A stretch of 64,000 nucleotides of DNA from Bacillus sp. V3-13 (GCF_002860165.1 NZ_PGUZ01000042.1:97274-161273), one strand, 5' to 3'; shown: positions 1 to 10,097, counted from the stretch's first letter. The notes: generated by a model from the sequence alone, not told the origin. Translations and numbers: made by a program.

Positions 1-505
1 TAAACGCAAACACCAGCAATAGAGTTTGGGTACGAAATAACTTTTGAATGAATGGAAAGATCAAATAAAATTGAACCACTATTGCAACAAAATATAGGTG
101 ATAGAAGGAATCCCCCAATAAAATTTTCTTGACTTCCGCTCCGTAGCCGTCCAATGCCTGATTGTCGTAATAGTAAAGAAGATAACGATAAGCCAGGCTC
201 CAGATAAGAAATGGAATAACAATCTTGGACAGACGTGATTTCAGGAACCTGCCTAGTTCAAATCCTCTTCTTTTCACCTGATAAAAAAGAAGAAAGCCGC
301 TAATAACAGCGAAAATAGGGGTGCCAAATCGTCCGATTTGATTAAGAAAATAGGTGAACCAGGTCCATGTCTCTTGATTCATTCCATAGTTCGCAGCAGA
401 AACATGGACCCCAACAACCGACAGACATGCAAATGCACGCAAAAAATGAATCTCGTAAATATACTTCTTGCCCTCTTTGCCGGGACGCTTTGATTCAGCA
501 GACAT
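1..505 (-). CDS. Acyltransferase 3 family membrane protein, 3' part cut by window edge
   Basis: Reading leftward from an ATG at 505 the frame stays open to the window edge, giving at least 168 residues with no stop. An AGGGAGGAA ribosome-binding site precedes the ATG. Near residues 19-30 is the hallmark of acyltransferase 3 (OafA/WecH-like) proteins: an Ile-His-Phe-Leu-Arg-Ala stretch, then a conserved His in a Val-Gly-Val-His context. Hydrophobic segments with an Ile-Ser-Gly-Phe turn follow. These multi-spanning enzymes usually O-acetylate surface polysaccharides or related acceptors; the substrate here is unknown. The C-terminal half lies outside the window. The start and family are fairly secure. 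Confidence 0.8.
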   Translation of the reverse strand, partial: MSAESKRPGKEGKKYIYEIHFLRAFACLSVVGVHVSAANYGMNQETWTWFTYFLNQIGRFGTPIFAVISGFLLFYQVKRRGFELGRFLKSRLSKIVIPFLIWSLAYRYLLYYYDNQALDGYGAEVKKILLGDSFYHLYFVAIVVQFYLIFPFIQKLFRTQTLLLVFAF

Positions 506-1041
506 TGATGTTCTTCCTCCCTTATTCTCAAATCAACCCCATTTTAGTTCAAAAATATACAAAGATGTTGACGTTTATAAAAGTCTGGTCTTTTGTCCTG
601 GATTCAAAAAAGGACCAAACGATGCATATAATTATTATGTAAACGCTATATTAGTATAAAGAGTTAGTAAGCATTTTTTCCTAATAAAATTCGTAAAGGA
701 AAACTCGGTTAAAAGGTCATAGTTTATTCCAAATTATTCATTTCTACATTTTTTCAGGGACATACGTTTTGGAATAGAAGTCTTAGCAACAGGAATTTCT
801 TTCATTATTTCTTTACCTATTAACATTGTGTAGAGTGAAGAAATAGATCTTTACTCCCAACTGATTGGGATGAAATATTCGTTAAAACCCCAATGTAATA
901 TTTTTGTTAGTTCCTTGTTATTGCCTTTGAATTTTTAACCCTTACAATAAAGAGCAAAGCAAAGAAGCATTTCAAATAAGCCTGTTAAAGAATCAGTTAA
1001 ATTTTTCATCTTATTTGTTCCATAAAAAGGGAGTATTAATA
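506..1041. other. AT-rich intergenic region, no gene seen
   Basis: About 535 bases between the divergent acyltransferase and beta-helix genes. Small frames on the plus strand (from 367 and 468) overlap the acyltransferase or lack ribosome-binding sites and are not credible. The stretch presumably holds the two divergent promoters. I see no convincing -35/-10 pair, terminator or repeat. Confidence 0.5.
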
Positions 1042-2232
1042 GTGGTTAAGAAATTAGCTGTTTATGTTTTTATAATAGGATTATCCTTCTTCCTGTTTCC
1101 GCTCTTCTCACAAGATGAGACGGTTTTATTGAACGTAAAGGATTATGGAGCTGTCGGGGATGGAGTTTCCGATGATACAAAAGCGTTACAAAAAGCGTTA
1201 CAAGATGGCGCTGGCCAGATCATTTATTTTCCTGACGGTGAATATAAAATAACGAAAGAATTACATATTAAGGGTCAAACAGAGATGTATGGCACCAATG
1301 CTATAATAAAAGCCTCTTCTGCCCTGAAAACCGTTATGAGGGTTAAAGGCTCAAATATTCGCATTCGCAACCTGACAGTTGACGGAAATGATACATCTTT
1401 GCGGGGAATTACTATTGAAGAAGGTTCCAGCAATGTATCGATTGTCAAAAGTACCATTAAAAATTTTACGCAGCCAAATCACCGCTCATTATTTCGGTTA
1501 ACGGTAAGTGCGATTAGAATTCAAGGTGGAACTAGAAATATCATATTGGATCATAACAAAATCGAAAATGTGATGGCCAGAAACCCCGTAAAAGGCTGGG
1601 GGCATTTTGTTGCCAGAGGAATTCTAATCAGCCCGGCTTATAAGAAACAAGCCGCAAGTAAGAATATAAAAATCAGCAACTCAACCTTCAAAGAAATCGG
1701 CCCAAAAGATGATGGAGATGCAATTGTCATACAGGGCTTTAACGATAGAGTGAATCTGCAAATCTTAAATAATTCTTTTTCTTATATTTATAAAAGAGCG
1801 ATTAAAATACAATCACCCGGAGTGCTCATCAAAGGAAATAAAATATTTAACAGCTTTTTTCAAAATAACTTCTATAGTACATATTCAGAGGAAAAAGAGT
1901 ATGACATGTGGGCGGGTATATCCGTTTATGCGAACGACGTGACCATCTCGCATAACAAAATCGCTGGAGTAGGGAACTACGCAAGAATTATTGATGTAGC
2001 TAACGCAAGTGATGTACACATCATTAAAAATTATCTGAAAAATGGAGGCAAGGGATCCTGCAATCATTCGTCTATCATTGCTATTACCTCTAATAATTCA
2101 AAGCGGGCAATAAAAAACTTCACTATCCTGCACAATGTATTGATGAACGGCCGATATGGAGTGTATGCGAACAGTAAAATACCCGGGCTAAAGGCCTTGA
2201 ACAATGAAATCATCAATGTAAAATACCACTAA
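1042..2232 (+). CDS. Secreted pectate-lyase-fold (right-handed beta-helix) protein
   Basis: A 396-residue protein. The GTG at 1042 is chosen because AAGGGAG lies about 7 bases upstream; a TTG at 1015 in the same frame has no such site. The N-terminus (Val-Lys-Lys, then about 18 hydrophobic residues) looks like a signal peptide. The mature part opens with an Asp-Tyr-Gly-Ala-Val-Gly-Asp-Gly motif followed by Asp-Asp-Thr, the usual start of pectate-lyase-3 or glycosyl hydrolase 28-like beta-helices. Repeated short Ile/Asn-rich coils (for example Asn-Ile-Arg-Ile-Arg-Asn) follow. Function is likely polysaccharide lyase, hydrolase or epimerase on an exported glycan. No catalytic triad was assigned. 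Confidence 0.75.
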   Translation: MVKKLAVYVFIIGLSFFLFPLFSQDETVLLNVKDYGAVGDGVSDDTKALQKALQDGAGQIIYFPDGEYKITKELHIKGQTEMYGTNAIIKASSALKTVMRVKGSNIRIRNLTVDGNDTSLRGITIEEGSSNVSIVKSTIKNFTQPNHRSLFRLTVSAIRIQGGTRNIILDHNKIENVMARNPVKGWGHFVARGILISPAYKKQAASKNIKISNSTFKEIGPKDDGDAIVIQGFNDRVNLQILNNSFSYIYKRAIKIQSPGVLIKGNKIFNSFFQNNFYSTYSEEKEYDMWAGISVYANDVTISHNKIAGVGNYARIIDVANASDVHIIKNYLKNGGKGSCNHSSIIAITSNNSKRAIKNFTILHNVLMNGRYGVYANSKIPGLKALNNEIINVKYH

Positions 2233-2340
2233 TATCTACCGGACTCAGGCAGTATAATAACAAAACAGGATAATATCTGATGAGTTTAGCGAAAGAAAAT
2301 TATTGACTTTCTTTAAAAATCTTTTAATGCCATATTGCTA

Positions 2341-2381
2341 AAAAAATCAGGAAGACCAATGACAAAAAAGGCATTGGTCTT
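2341..2381 (-). terminator. Intrinsic terminator after spo0A
   Basis: The 10-bp stem AAGACCAATG / CATTGGTCTT (2352-2381) is followed on the minus strand by a T-rich run (CTGATTTTTTT). It sits about 70 bases past the spo0A stop. Confidence 0.7.
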
Positions 2382-2451
2382 TAATTGTTGCAATCGGATA
2401 AAATTAAATTGGATTGTAAATTTAAAGCTAACGACCTTTATCCTAACCCTT

Positions 2452-3243
2452 TCAAGAAGCTTTATGTTCAAGTCTAAGCTTGTCAGCGACCATTGCAATG
2501 AATTCGGAATTGGTTGGTTTTGCTTTCGTCATGCTGACGGTGTAGCCGAAAAGAGATGAAATCGATTCGATATTGCCCCTGCTCCAGGCGACTTCAATCG
2601 CATGGCGGATCGCCCGTTCTACACGGCTTGCTGTTGTGTTGTATTTCTTCGCGATATCGGGATATAGCACTTTCGTAATCGAGCCAAGGAGTTCGATATC
2701 ATTGTAAACCATGGAAATGGCTTCACGCAGGTACATGTAGCCTTTGATATGGGCCGGTACACCGATTTCATGGATAATGCTTGTGATGCTTGCGTCAAGA
2801 TTTTTCGGTTTTTGTTCAGCAGGCGACCGATAATTTGAGGAAAACGGCTTTCTAACCATATTGGTTGATTTCCCGCTTACCTGGCGAATATGGTTTGCCA
2901 AATTTTCCATATCAAAAGGCTTCAAAATAAAATAAGAGGCACCAAGTTCAACAGCTTTCTTTGTGACATCTTCCTGTCCGAACGCGGTGAGCATGATGAC
3001 ATTAAGAGCTGGATTCGTCTTCATCTCACGGACCTGTTCCAAGACGGCAAGACCGTCCAAATGAGGCATAATAATATCTAAAACCAAAACGTCCGGATTG
3101 GTTTCCTCCACAATTTCAAGGCACTCCTGGCCGTTATGGGCAACGCCGACTACTTCCATATCCTCTTGGGAAGAAATATATTCCTCTAATAATTCAACAA
3201 GCTCCCTGTTGTCGTCTACAACACAAACTTTAATTTTCTTCAC
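2452..3243 (-). CDS. spo0A: Sporulation master response regulator Spo0A
   Basis: A 263-residue phosphorelay response regulator controlling entry into sporulation. The GTG at 3243 is chosen because AAGGAGG lies 8 bases upstream and the protein then begins Val-Lys-Lys-Ile-Lys-Val-Cys-Val like B. subtilis Spo0A (267 residues). The receiver domain (about 1-120) has the acidic pair in Val-Val-Asp-Asp-Asn, the phospho-acceptor Asp in Val-Leu-Asp-Ile-Ile-Met-Pro, a Thr-Ala switch and a Lys-Pro. After a variable linker the DNA-binding effector domain contains the helix in [11 protein letters not shown]. It lies downstream of spoIVB but has its own terminator and a clear sigma-H promoter. Confidence 0.97.
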   Translation of the reverse strand: MKKIKVCVVDDNRELVELLEEYISSQEDMEVVGVAHNGQECLEIVEETNPDVLVLDIIMPHLDGLAVLEQVREMKTNPALNVIMLTAFGQEDVTKKAVELGASYFILKPFDMENLANHIRQVSGKSTNMVRKPFSSNYRSPAEQKPKNLDASITSIIHEIGVPAHIKGYMYLREAISMVYNDIELLGSITKVLYPDIAKKYNTTASRVERAIRHAIEVAWSRGNIESISSLFGYTVSMTKAKPTNSEFIAMVADKLRLEHKAS

Positions 3244-3309
3244 TTCTTGTTCCTCCTTGACTCCATTATGGTCTCTTTTCTTACCCATCTAAATTCTATT
3301 CTAAATGAC

Positions 3310-3338
3310 AAATTCGACAATGCAACCTAAATTCCTTT
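3310..3338 (-). promoter_or_regulatory. Sigma-H-type (Ps) promoter of spo0A with overlapping 0A box
   Basis: On the minus strand AAAGGAATT, an 11-base spacer and GTCGAATTT fit the sigma-H consensus (RnAGGAwWW, 11-12, RnnGAATww) at every defined position. TTGTCGAA, a 0A-box core, overlaps the -10. The predicted start is near 3302, about 60 bases before the GTG. This matches the autoregulated sporulation promoter known in B. subtilis. Confidence 0.75.
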
Positions 3339-3401
3339 TGTTTTTTAATATTTTCTGAAAAAGGGCATAAAATCACATTTTTCCTTTAAATTTCTTTGTC
3401 T

Positions 3402-3450
3402 TTCGACGAATTTCGCCTGTTTTAAAATTTGAAGTCAACACTTTGTCGAA
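3402..3450. promoter_or_regulatory. Candidate Spo0A boxes upstream of spo0A
   Basis: A consensus TTTGTCGAA lies at 3442-3450 on the plus strand. A one-mismatch copy (TTCGTCGAAA) is read on the minus strand at about 3401-3410. They stand 65-140 bases upstream of the sigma-H promoter, consistent with feedback control by Spo0A~P. Assignment is by motif only. Confidence 0.5.
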
Positions 3451-3483
3451 AAATCTTCATTTTTTTTTGCCATCGGGCGCACA

Positions 3484-3514
3484 TAATAAAAGATAGGCAG
3501 GATAACCTGCCTAT
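3484..3514 (-). terminator. Intrinsic terminator after spoIVB
   Basis: The stem ATAGGCAGG / CCTGCCTAT with a 4-base loop (3493-3514) is followed on the minus strand by CTTTTATT. It separates spoIVB from spo0A. Confidence 0.75.
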
Positions 3515-3548
3515 TTAAGGAGCCAAACGGATCACTATCATTTTGTAT

Positions 3549-4838
3549 TTAGCTTGCTTTTTGCTTTGGCTGCTCATATATATCGATGCCCGCTTCGGTT
3601 AGCATCCATTCAATGTGAACACCGTAGCCGGATGCTGGATCATTAACGAAAACGTGTGTGACAGCGCCAACTAGCTTTCCATCCTGGATGATCGGGCTTC
3701 CGCTCATTCCCTGGACGATTCCGCCCGTTTTTTCGAGCAGCTTCGGATCTGTTACTTTAATAACCATTCCTTTCGTCGCCGGAAACTTTTGCGGAATCGT
3801 GCTGACAATTTCGATGTCAAACAAGTTTACTTCGTCATTGTCGACTACCGTTAAAATTTTCGCGGGACCTTCTTTAACCTGATGCGATAATGCAATCGGC
3901 AATGGCTCATCATAGACGCCATTTTCAATATCTTTATTCAACTTGCCAAAAATCCCAAATGGACTGTTTTTGTTTATGTTTCCGATTACTTCCCGATCGG
4001 TTGAAAATCGCGCCAGCTTTTCGCCGGGATCTCCGTTGCTTCCTTTTTCAATCGAAGTAACAGTTGACCGGACAATTTGCCCATCTTCAACGACAATCGG
4101 TTTCTTTGTATCCATGTCGGAAATGACATGCCCCAATGCACCATACTTTTTTGATTGCGGGTGATAAAAAGTCATCGTGCCGATACCAGCTGCTGAATCC
4201 CGGATGTAAAGGCCAAGCTTATAGGAATTTTCGCCTTTTTCTTGCGTCGGCTTTAATTGTGCGCTGATCTTTTCATTCTCGCGGTTAATCGTGATATTAA
4301 GGGGTTCACCTTTGTTTCCCGCTTTTTGAACGACCGGGCCAACGTCCGTCATTTTCTCTATTGGCGTTCCGTTTATTTCAGTAATAATATCGCCGACCTT
4401 TATTCCGGCGGCTTCTCCCGGCGATACTTTCCCTTCCGGGGTTTCAACCTGGTGATGGCCTACAACTAACACACCTATCGTATTCAACTTCACTCCGATC
4501 GACTGGCCGCCCGGGTAAACTTTAAAATCCTTTAAAACATCAACATCAACTTTCTTGATGGGAAAACCCGCCAGCTCGAGGATCATCTCATTTTTTCCAT
4601 ATTCCTTTGCTTCGAGTGAGATTGACTCCCGGTCTTGAACAAGGTTAAGATTTGAATTATCTGAAGACAAACCAGCCGATACTGTCACAGCCTTGGGCAG
4701 ATCGATCTGTTGTCCTTCAAAAATGGTAAGTTGTTTTGGAATTGACAAATATTCGTGAAAGGGCTTTAAAAATCCGATGGCAATTAATGAAACAAGGAGA
4801 ATTCCACCAATTATCTTTCTGAGATGCTCATATATCAA
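3549..4838 (-). CDS. spoIVB: SpoIVB serine peptidase (sporulation signalling protease)
   Basis: In B. subtilis SpoIVB is secreted from the forespore and triggers pro-sigma-K processing by cleaving SpoIVFA. I choose the TTG at 4838: AGGAG lies 10 bases upstream and the resulting 429 residues align end-to-end with B. subtilis SpoIVB (426), beginning Ile-Tyr-Glu-His-Leu-Arg-Lys. In-frame GTGs at 4847 and 4871 are less well placed. An N-terminal membrane anchor is followed by a PDZ domain (about 115-190, with [10 protein letters not shown]) and an S55 peptidase domain. That domain has the His in Ala-Leu-Gly-His-Val and the Ser in Gly-Met-Ser-Gly-Ser-Pro. Confidence 0.93.
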   Translation of the reverse strand: MIYEHLRKIIGGILLVSLIAIGFLKPFHEYLSIPKQLTIFEGQQIDLPKAVTVSAGLSSDNSNLNLVQDRESISLEAKEYGKNEMILELAGFPIKKVDVDVLKDFKVYPGGQSIGVKLNTIGVLVVGHHQVETPEGKVSPGEAAGIKVGDIITEINGTPIEKMTDVGPVVQKAGNKGEPLNITINRENEKISAQLKPTQEKGENSYKLGLYIRDSAAGIGTMTFYHPQSKKYGALGHVISDMDTKKPIVVEDGQIVRSTVTSIEKGSNGDPGEKLARFSTDREVIGNINKNSPFGIFGKLNKDIENGVYDEPLPIALSHQVKEGPAKILTVVDNDEVNLFDIEIVSTIPQKFPATKGMVIKVTDPKLLEKTGGIVQGMSGSPIIQDGKLVGAVTHVFVNDPASGYGVHIEWMLTEAGIDIYEQPKQKAS

Positions 4839-4969
4839 ATTTTTCACTCTCCTCGCTTCTAGTCCACACACTCGTTAAAAATGGCTACATCTATAATTTT
4901 GCCTGCTTCAGAGGCATTTATAACCGCTGGAAACTAAAGTTTTTATCCATTTGCCAGGAATGATTTTTG

Positions 4970-5003
4970 CAAAAGAGAAAAAGCTACCCATATGGATAGC
5001 TTT
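4970..5003 (-). terminator. Intrinsic terminator at the end of recN
   Basis: The stem AAAGCTAyCC / GGrTAGCTTT (4980-5003) is followed on the minus strand by TTCTCTTTTGC. Its upstream arm overlaps the recN stop codon, so recN and spoIVB are probably separate units. Confidence 0.65.
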
Positions 5004-6693
5004 AATTTGCTGTTTTCAGTTCGTTCGCCAGCTGGAGAAGCTCTTCGGCATGCTTTTTGGTTAAATCGGTAATTTCGACGCCGGAAATCATTCGGCCGAT
5101 TTCTTTAATTTTCTCAGGAGCGGTGAGCGGGGTAACTGTTGTTTTTGTCCGTCCCGCTTTCGTTTTCTTCGCAATAAACAAATGCGTATCGGCCATCGCA
5201 GCAACTTGCGGCAAGTGTGATATGCAAAGCACTTGCGAGTTCACCGATACTTTATAAATTTTTTCAGCTATCGCCTGGGCGACTCTTCCGCTTACACCGG
5301 TATCTACTTCATCAAATATGATCGAAGTAACTCCCTGATGTTTGGAAAAAATGCTTTTCAAAGCAAGCATGATTCGTGAAAGCTCTCCACCTGAGGCAAT
5401 TTTTGAAAGGGGTTTGAGCGGTTCACCCGGATTTGTCGAAATGAAAAATTCGGCCTTATCTGAACCGTTTTTCGTGAATCCATCTCCTGCTGTGCCGAAT
5501 TTTACCTCGAACACCGTTTTTTCCATGTACAGCTCTTTCAATTCTTTCATGATCAGCTTGGTCAGCTTTTTTGCCCAGCTCTTGCGAAGATCGGTCAGCT
5601 GTTTCGCTTCCAATGTCAAATCCTTCCGCAGTGATGAAAGCTGTTGTTCCAATTGGCCGATATGCGTTTCCTTGTTTTGCAGCGTTTCGATTTCTTCTTC
5701 AATCCTTGCTGCATATTCAAGAATTTCAGCAATCGTGCTTCCGTATTTACGTTTTAAAGCATTGATTTCCGTCAATCTTTCTTCAATTTCGTTTAAGCGG
5801 CCCGGATCAAACTCGAGGAGATCCAGTTCATTGCGAAGCGACCTTGAAACATCTTCAAGGGCATAAAAGCTGTTCGATACTGTTTCATACATTTCCTTAT
5901 AAGCCGGGTCAAGATCTGCTGCATCCTGCAAATGCCCCATCACAAGCCCAATCCAGTCAAGCCCATTTTGTTCGCCTTGCAGGGCTGTATATGCTGATTG
6001 GACGGCTGCAAAGATCCGTTCGAAGTTCGCAAGCTTTTGTTTTTCTTCGAAAAGCTCTTCATCTTCATTAACCTTCAAATTGGCAGCCTGGATTTCCTCA
6101 AACTGAAATTGGAGTAAATCGAGGCGGTGGGCCATTTGCTGTTCATTTTCACTTAAATTTTTCAGTTTTCCTTGTGCCGTTTGATAAGCGCGGTATACTT
6201 GCCGGTAATCTTCAAGAGCAACAGAAATCTCCTCTGCACCGAACTGGTCAAGCAACGAAATATGCATCGTGTCATCCATTAGCTCCTGATGCTCGTGCTG
6301 CCCATGAATATCAATCAGCGTGCTGCCAATTTCCCTCAACGTCGAAATCGTAACGAGCTTGCCGTTTATGCGGCAGACACTTTTACCGTTTTTGGCTATA
6401 TCGCGGCGAAGGATCACCATTCCTTCTTCAATCTCTATTCCAAATGCTTTTGCCTTTTCGCAGCATGGGTGCCTGTCATCATCGAGAACAAACAGCCCTT
6501 CAATCTCGGCCTTTTCTTCGCCGTGACGGACAAATTCTGATGAGCCCCTGCCGCCGACAAGCATATGGACGGCATCGATAATGATCGATTTCCCTGCGCC
6601 CGTTTCTCCCGTTAACACAGTCAAACCCTTTTGAAACGGTATCGACAGGGCTTCGATGATTGCGAAATTTTTTATGGACAGTTCATTTAACAA
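5002..6693 (-). CDS. recN: DNA repair protein RecN
   Basis: An SMC-like ATPase of 563 residues (B. subtilis 576) acting early at double-strand breaks. The TTG start at 6693 has GAGGTGA 7 bases upstream. The N-terminus reads Leu-Ser-Ile-Lys-Asn-Phe-Ala-Ile-Ile, and Walker A (Gly-Glu-Thr-Gly-Ala-Gly-Lys-Ser) is at about 29-36. A long central coiled coil with a Gln/Glu/Lys-rich hinge follows. Near the C-terminus are the ABC signature (Ala-Ser-Gly-Gly-Glu-Leu-Ser-Arg) and Walker B (Ile-Ile-Phe-Asp-Glu-Val-Asp-Thr-Gly). It lies 15 bases after argR, the usual Bacillus pairing. Confidence 0.97.
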   Translation of the reverse strand: MLNELSIKNFAIIEALSIPFQKGLTVLTGETGAGKSIIIDAVHMLVGGRGSSEFVRHGEEKAEIEGLFVLDDDRHPCCEKAKAFGIEIEEGMVILRRDIAKNGKSVCRINGKLVTISTLREIGSTLIDIHGQHEHQELMDDTMHISLLDQFGAEEISVALEDYRQVYRAYQTAQGKLKNLSENEQQMAHRLDLLQFQFEEIQAANLKVNEDEELFEEKQKLANFERIFAAVQSAYTALQGEQNGLDWIGLVMGHLQDAADLDPAYKEMYETVSNSFYALEDVSRSLRNELDLLEFDPGRLNEIEERLTEINALKRKYGSTIAEILEYAARIEEEIETLQNKETHIGQLEQQLSSLRKDLTLEAKQLTDLRKSWAKKLTKLIMKELKELYMEKTVFEVKFGTAGDGFTKNGSDKAEFFISTNPGEPLKPLSKIASGGELSRIMLALKSIFSKHQGVTSIIFDEVDTGVSGRVAQAIAEKIYKVSVNSQVLCISHLPQVAAMADTHLFIAKKTKAGRTKTTVTPLTAPEKIKEIGRMISGVEITDLTKKHAEELLQLANELKTAN

Positions 6694-6708
6694 AAGACGT
6701 CACCTCGG

Positions 6709-7158
6709 TTAGAGCATTTCAAGAAAACGGTCTGAAATTACGTTTGTGTCTTCAGGTGTCCTGCAGATGATCAAGATTGTATCATCACCGCAGATCGTTC
6801 CAAGTATTTCTTCCCAGTCAAGATTGTCAATTAATGCCCCGATCGCCATCGCATTGCCCGGCAGTGTTTTCATCACCAGTAAATGCCCGGCATTATCGAT
6901 CTTCACAAATGCATCCATTAGTGATCTTTTTAGCTTTTGCAATGGATTGAACCTTTGATCGGCCGGCAAGCTGTATTTATACCTGCCATCCATTAAAGGC
7001 ACTTTCACTAAGTGAAGCTCTTTAATATCGCGGGAAACGGTAGCCTGGGTTACGTTAAAACCTGCACGTTTCAGCCGGTCAACGAGATCATCCTGGGTTT
7101 CTATATCATTGTTTGTAATTAAGTCACGTATCTTAATATGGCGCTGTCCTTTATTCAT
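6709..7158 (-). CDS. argR: Arginine repressor ArgR/AhrC
   Basis: A 149-residue arginine-dependent repressor, called AhrC in B. subtilis. The ATG at 7158 has GAGGTGA 5 bases upstream and gives [10 protein letters not shown] as in AhrC. The N-terminal winged helix includes [11 protein letters not shown]. The C-terminal oligomerisation and arginine-binding domain has the Gly-Thr-Ile-Cys-Gly-Asp-Asp-Thr motif. Length equals the B. subtilis protein. A clear operator was not identified in its own upstream region. Confidence 0.97.
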   Translation of the reverse strand: MNKGQRHIKIRDLITNNDIETQDDLVDRLKRAGFNVTQATVSRDIKELHLVKVPLMDGRYKYSLPADQRFNPLQKLKRSLMDAFVKIDNAGHLLVMKTLPGNAMAIGALIDNLDWEEILGTICGDDTILIICRTPEDTNVISDRFLEML

Positions 7159-7334
7159 TCCTATCACCTCAAAAGCGAATCGTAACAGTTTTCTATTATT
7201 TATGTTAGCCCATTTCTGTTATCTTGTACATTTTTTCTTAAAAAACGACACGGATTATTCACTGCAGGGGATTAAATGCGTTTTTCATGTTTAGTTTGAT
7301 ACTTTTAACCGGAACTGAAACATAACCTTATCGA

Positions 7335-7366
7335 CAAAAAAAGGAATAAGCATTTCGCTCATTCCT
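7335..7366 (-). terminator. Intrinsic terminator after tlyA
   Basis: AGGAATGAGC / GCTTATTCCT with a short loop and a run of seven Ts on the minus strand. It overlaps the last tlyA codons and separates tlyA from argR. Confidence 0.7.
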
Positions 7367-8201
7367 CTGCAGCTTGTTTTGACTTTAATTCAGCATGGGC
7401 CTCCTCTACCACTTGCGCCGGTGGAATTGCGAGCTCATTCTGCCCTCTTTCCTGTTCACCTTCCCAATCAAGATGGAGCAGAAATTCAATATTGCCATCG
7501 CCGCCGGTGATTGGCGAGTAAGAAAGGTTTTTTACATTAAAGCCGATGCTTAGTGAAAAATCTATGATTTTTTCAAGGACGCTCTCATGGACTTTTTTAT
7601 CCCGGACAATTCCCTTTTTGCCAACCTGGTCTTTTCCTGCCTCAAATTGCGGTTTGACAAGGGCTATGACATCGCTGCCTTGCACAAGCAATGTTTTTAG
7701 CACAGGTAAAATTAATGTCAGGGAAATAAATGAAACATCGATCGTTGCAAAGCTCGGCATTTCCCCTTGCAAATCTGCAGGCGTAACATAACGGAAGTTT
7801 GTCCGTTCCATAACGACGACCCGCTCATCCTGGCGCAATTTCCAGGCGAGCTGGTTATAGCCGACGTCCAGTGCGTACGAGAGCCTGGCCCCATTTTGCA
7901 GGGCGCAATCCGTAAAGCCCCCGGTCGACGAGCCGATATCAAGCATCACTCGGTCACGGACATCGACATCGAATATCTTCAAAGCTTTTTCAAGCTTTAA
8001 TCCGCCTCTGCTGACATAAGGCATAACGTTGCCTTTTACCGTAAGCGGCAGGTTTGCATTCACTTTTTCGCCCGGCTTATCAAGCCGTTCCTCATTGCTG
8101 TACACAAGGCCGGCCATCACAGCCCGTTTTGCTTTCTCCCTCGTGTCGAACAAGCCTTTTTCTACAAGCAGTACATCTAAGCGTTCTTTTTTGCTTTTCA
8201 T
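7359..8201 (-). CDS. tlyA: TlyA family rRNA (cytidine-2'-O)-methyltransferase
   Basis: 280 residues. An N-terminal S4 RNA-binding domain (about 6-65, starting Glu-Arg-Leu-Asp-Val-Leu-Leu-Val-Glu) is joined to an FtsJ-like Rossmann methyltransferase. The SAM-binding loop is Leu-Asp-Ile-Gly-Ser-Ser-Thr-Gly-Gly-Phe-Thr-Asp. Family members 2'-O-methylate cytidines in 16S and/or 23S rRNA; the B. subtilis homologue is yqxC. The start codon is three bases from the dxs stop, so the two genes are co-transcribed. The Ala/Lys/Glu-rich C-terminal tail is variable in the family. Confidence 0.93.
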   Translation of the reverse strand: MKSKKERLDVLLVEKGLFDTREKAKRAVMAGLVYSNEERLDKPGEKVNANLPLTVKGNVMPYVSRGGLKLEKALKIFDVDVRDRVMLDIGSSTGGFTDCALQNGARLSYALDVGYNQLAWKLRQDERVVVMERTNFRYVTPADLQGEMPSFATIDVSFISLTLILPVLKTLLVQGSDVIALVKPQFEAGKDQVGKKGIVRDKKVHESVLEKIIDFSLSIGFNVKNLSYSPITGGDGNIEFLLHLDWEGEQERGQNELAIPPAQVVEEAHAELKSKQAAEE

Positions 8202-8204
8202 CCT

Positions 8205-10097
8205 TTAAGCCCTTTTTTGTTTTTTTCTGGCGAGGATTTTCATTTTCTGCACGACATTCTCTACGGTCATCCCAATTTCTTCGAGGAGCTCAGTCACACT
8301 TCCATGCTCAATAAATTGGTCTGGAATACCCATCCGTTCAATCCGGGCGTTATGGTAGCCGTGATTATGGGCAAATTCAAGTACGGCGCTGCCAAAGCCC
8401 CCCTGTAAAACAGCTTCCTCGATGGTAAAGACCGGCATCGCTTCATTGAGAATGCCTTTAAGCATGTTTTCATCAAGAGGCTTGATAAACCTCGCGTTGA
8501 CCACTTTAACGGAGATCCCTTGTTTCTCAAGAATCGCAGCTGCTTCCATTGCCATTGGGATCGTTGTCCCGAATGTCAGGATCGCCGCATCTTCCCCGTC
8601 TCTTAAAATCTCCCAGCTGCCGATTGGAATTGTTTTTAATTGTTCATCCATCGGAACGCCAATTCCGTTGCCGCGCGGGAAGCGCATAGCAATTGGTCCG
8701 TCATCATATTTTAACGCGGTGTTTACCATATGACGGCCTTCGTTTTCATCCTTCGGCATCATCAATACCATATTTGGCAGATGCCTTAAGAAGGCGATAT
8801 CGAATACACCCTGGTGGGTTTCGCCGTCCGCACCGACCAGTCCGGCCCGGTCAATGCCGATAAACACATTTAAGTTCTGCCGGCAAATGTCGTGGACAAC
8901 CTGGTCATATGCTCTCTGCAAAAAAGTTGAATAGATCGCCAAAAACGGTTTCATATTCTGGGTTGCAAGCCCTGCCGCAAGTGTCGCAGCATGCTGCTCG
9001 GCAATGCCGACATCATACATCCGATCGGGAAACTCACTTGCAAACCCTTCCAGTTTGGAACCGACAGGCATCGCCGGTGTGATCGCGACAATCCGCTCAT
9101 CTTCACGGGCCAACTGCCGGACCGTCTCACTGACAAGCTTGCTCCAGGCTGGAGGCGGATTAATCGGCTTGACAAAATCACCCGTTTCAATTTTATAAGA
9201 GCCCGTACCATGCCACGTACCGATTTTATCGTTTTCAGCTGGTTGGTATCCTTTACCCTTTTTCGTAATAACATGAAGCAGGACCGGTCCTTCAGTCTTT
9301 TTCGCATAGCTTAAATTCTCAAACAAATCTTCATAACTATGCCCATCGACAGGCCCGAGATACGTAAAACCCAATTCTTCAAAAAATATTCCGGAAACAA
9401 GCAAATATTTCAAGCTGTCTTTTACTCTTTCCGCGGTCGAGGCAAGGCGCCCGCCGACAGCCGGAATTTTCTTGAGAAGCATTTCAAGCTCGTCTTTTGC
9501 CCATCGGTATTTGCCTGCTGTCCTTAATCGGCCCAGAATATTGTGGAGCGCTCCGACATTAGGGGCAATCGACATTTCATTATCATTCAGGATCACGATC
9601 ATATCCTTTTTTTCATGGCCGATATGGTTGAGCGCTTCGAGTGCCATCCCGCCTGTTAAAGCACCGTCTCCAATCACCGGAACAATAAACGAATCCTCTT
9701 TTTTCAAGTCTCTGGCGATGGCCATCCCCATTGCTGCTGAAAGAGAGGTTGAGCTATGGCCTGTTTCCCATACATCGTGATCGCTTTCGATTCTTTTCGG
9801 AAATCCGCAAAGTCCTTTGAACTGGCGCAAGGTATCAAATTGCGAAGCCCGTCCCGTTAAAATTTTATGAACATAGGACTGGTGCCCTACATCCCAGATG
9901 ATTTTGTCCTTCGGGCTGTCAAAGCATTTATGCAACGCAATCGTTAACTCAACAACGCCCAGATTGGGGCCGATATGCCCTCCGGTTATTGAAAGCTTTT
10001 CTATTAAAAATTGGCGGATATCATCGCTGAGCGCTTCCAATTCTTTTATTGATAAATCTTTTAAGAATTCCGGGTCTTTAATGTTCAATAGATCCAT
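8205..10097 (-). CDS. dxs: 1-deoxy-D-xylulose-5-phosphate synthase
   Basis: A thiamine-diphosphate enzyme that condenses pyruvate and glyceraldehyde-3-phosphate, the first step of the methylerythritol isoprenoid pathway. I take the ATG at 10097 (Met-Asp-Leu-Leu-Asn-Ile), which gives 630 residues like B. subtilis (633). An in-frame ATG at 10118 has no better ribosome site. Motifs seen are the Gly-His-Gln-Ser-Tyr-Val-His active-site loop, the ThDP/Mg motif (Gly-Asp-Gly-Ala-Leu-Thr-Gly-Gly ... Asn-Asp-Asn-Glu-Met) and a transketolase pyrimidine domain with Gly-Ile-Ala-Glu-Gln-His. A terminator between ispA and dxs implies its own promoter. Confidence 0.97.
   Translation of the reverse strand: MDLLNIKDPEFLKDLSIKELEALSDDIRQFLIEKLSITGGHIGPNLGVVELTIALHKCFDSPKDKIIWDVGHQSYVHKILTGRASQFDTLRQFKGLCGFPKRIESDHDVWETGHSSTSLSAAMGMAIARDLKKEDSFIVPVIGDGALTGGMALEALNHIGHEKKDMIVILNDNEMSIAPNVGALHNILGRLRTAGKYRWAKDELEMLLKKIPAVGGRLASTAERVKDSLKYLLVSGIFFEELGFTYLGPVDGHSYEDLFENLSYAKKTEGPVLLHVITKKGKGYQPAENDKIGTWHGTGSYKIETGDFVKPINPPPAWSKLVSETVRQLAREDERIVAITPAMPVGSKLEGFASEFPDRMYDVGIAEQHAATLAAGLATQNMKPFLAIYSTFLQRAYDQVVHDICRQNLNVFIGIDRAGLVGADGETHQGVFDIAFLRHLPNMVLMMPKDENEGRHMVNTALKYDDGPIAMRFPRGNGIGVPMDEQLKTIPIGSWEILRDGEDAAILTFGTTIPMAMEAAAILEKQGISVKVVNARFIKPLDENMLKGILNEAMPVFTIEEAVLQGGFGSAVLEFAHNHGYHNARIERMGIPDQFIEHGSVTELLEEIGMTVENVVQKMKILARKKQKRA

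Noticed and set aside
2335..2559. Plus-strand ORF across the spo0A end
   Set aside because: Includes the spo0A terminator and spo0A antisense sequence.
5342..5866. 174-residue plus-strand ORF opposite recN
   Set aside because: A shadow of recN codons, Ser/Phe-rich, with no ribosome site.
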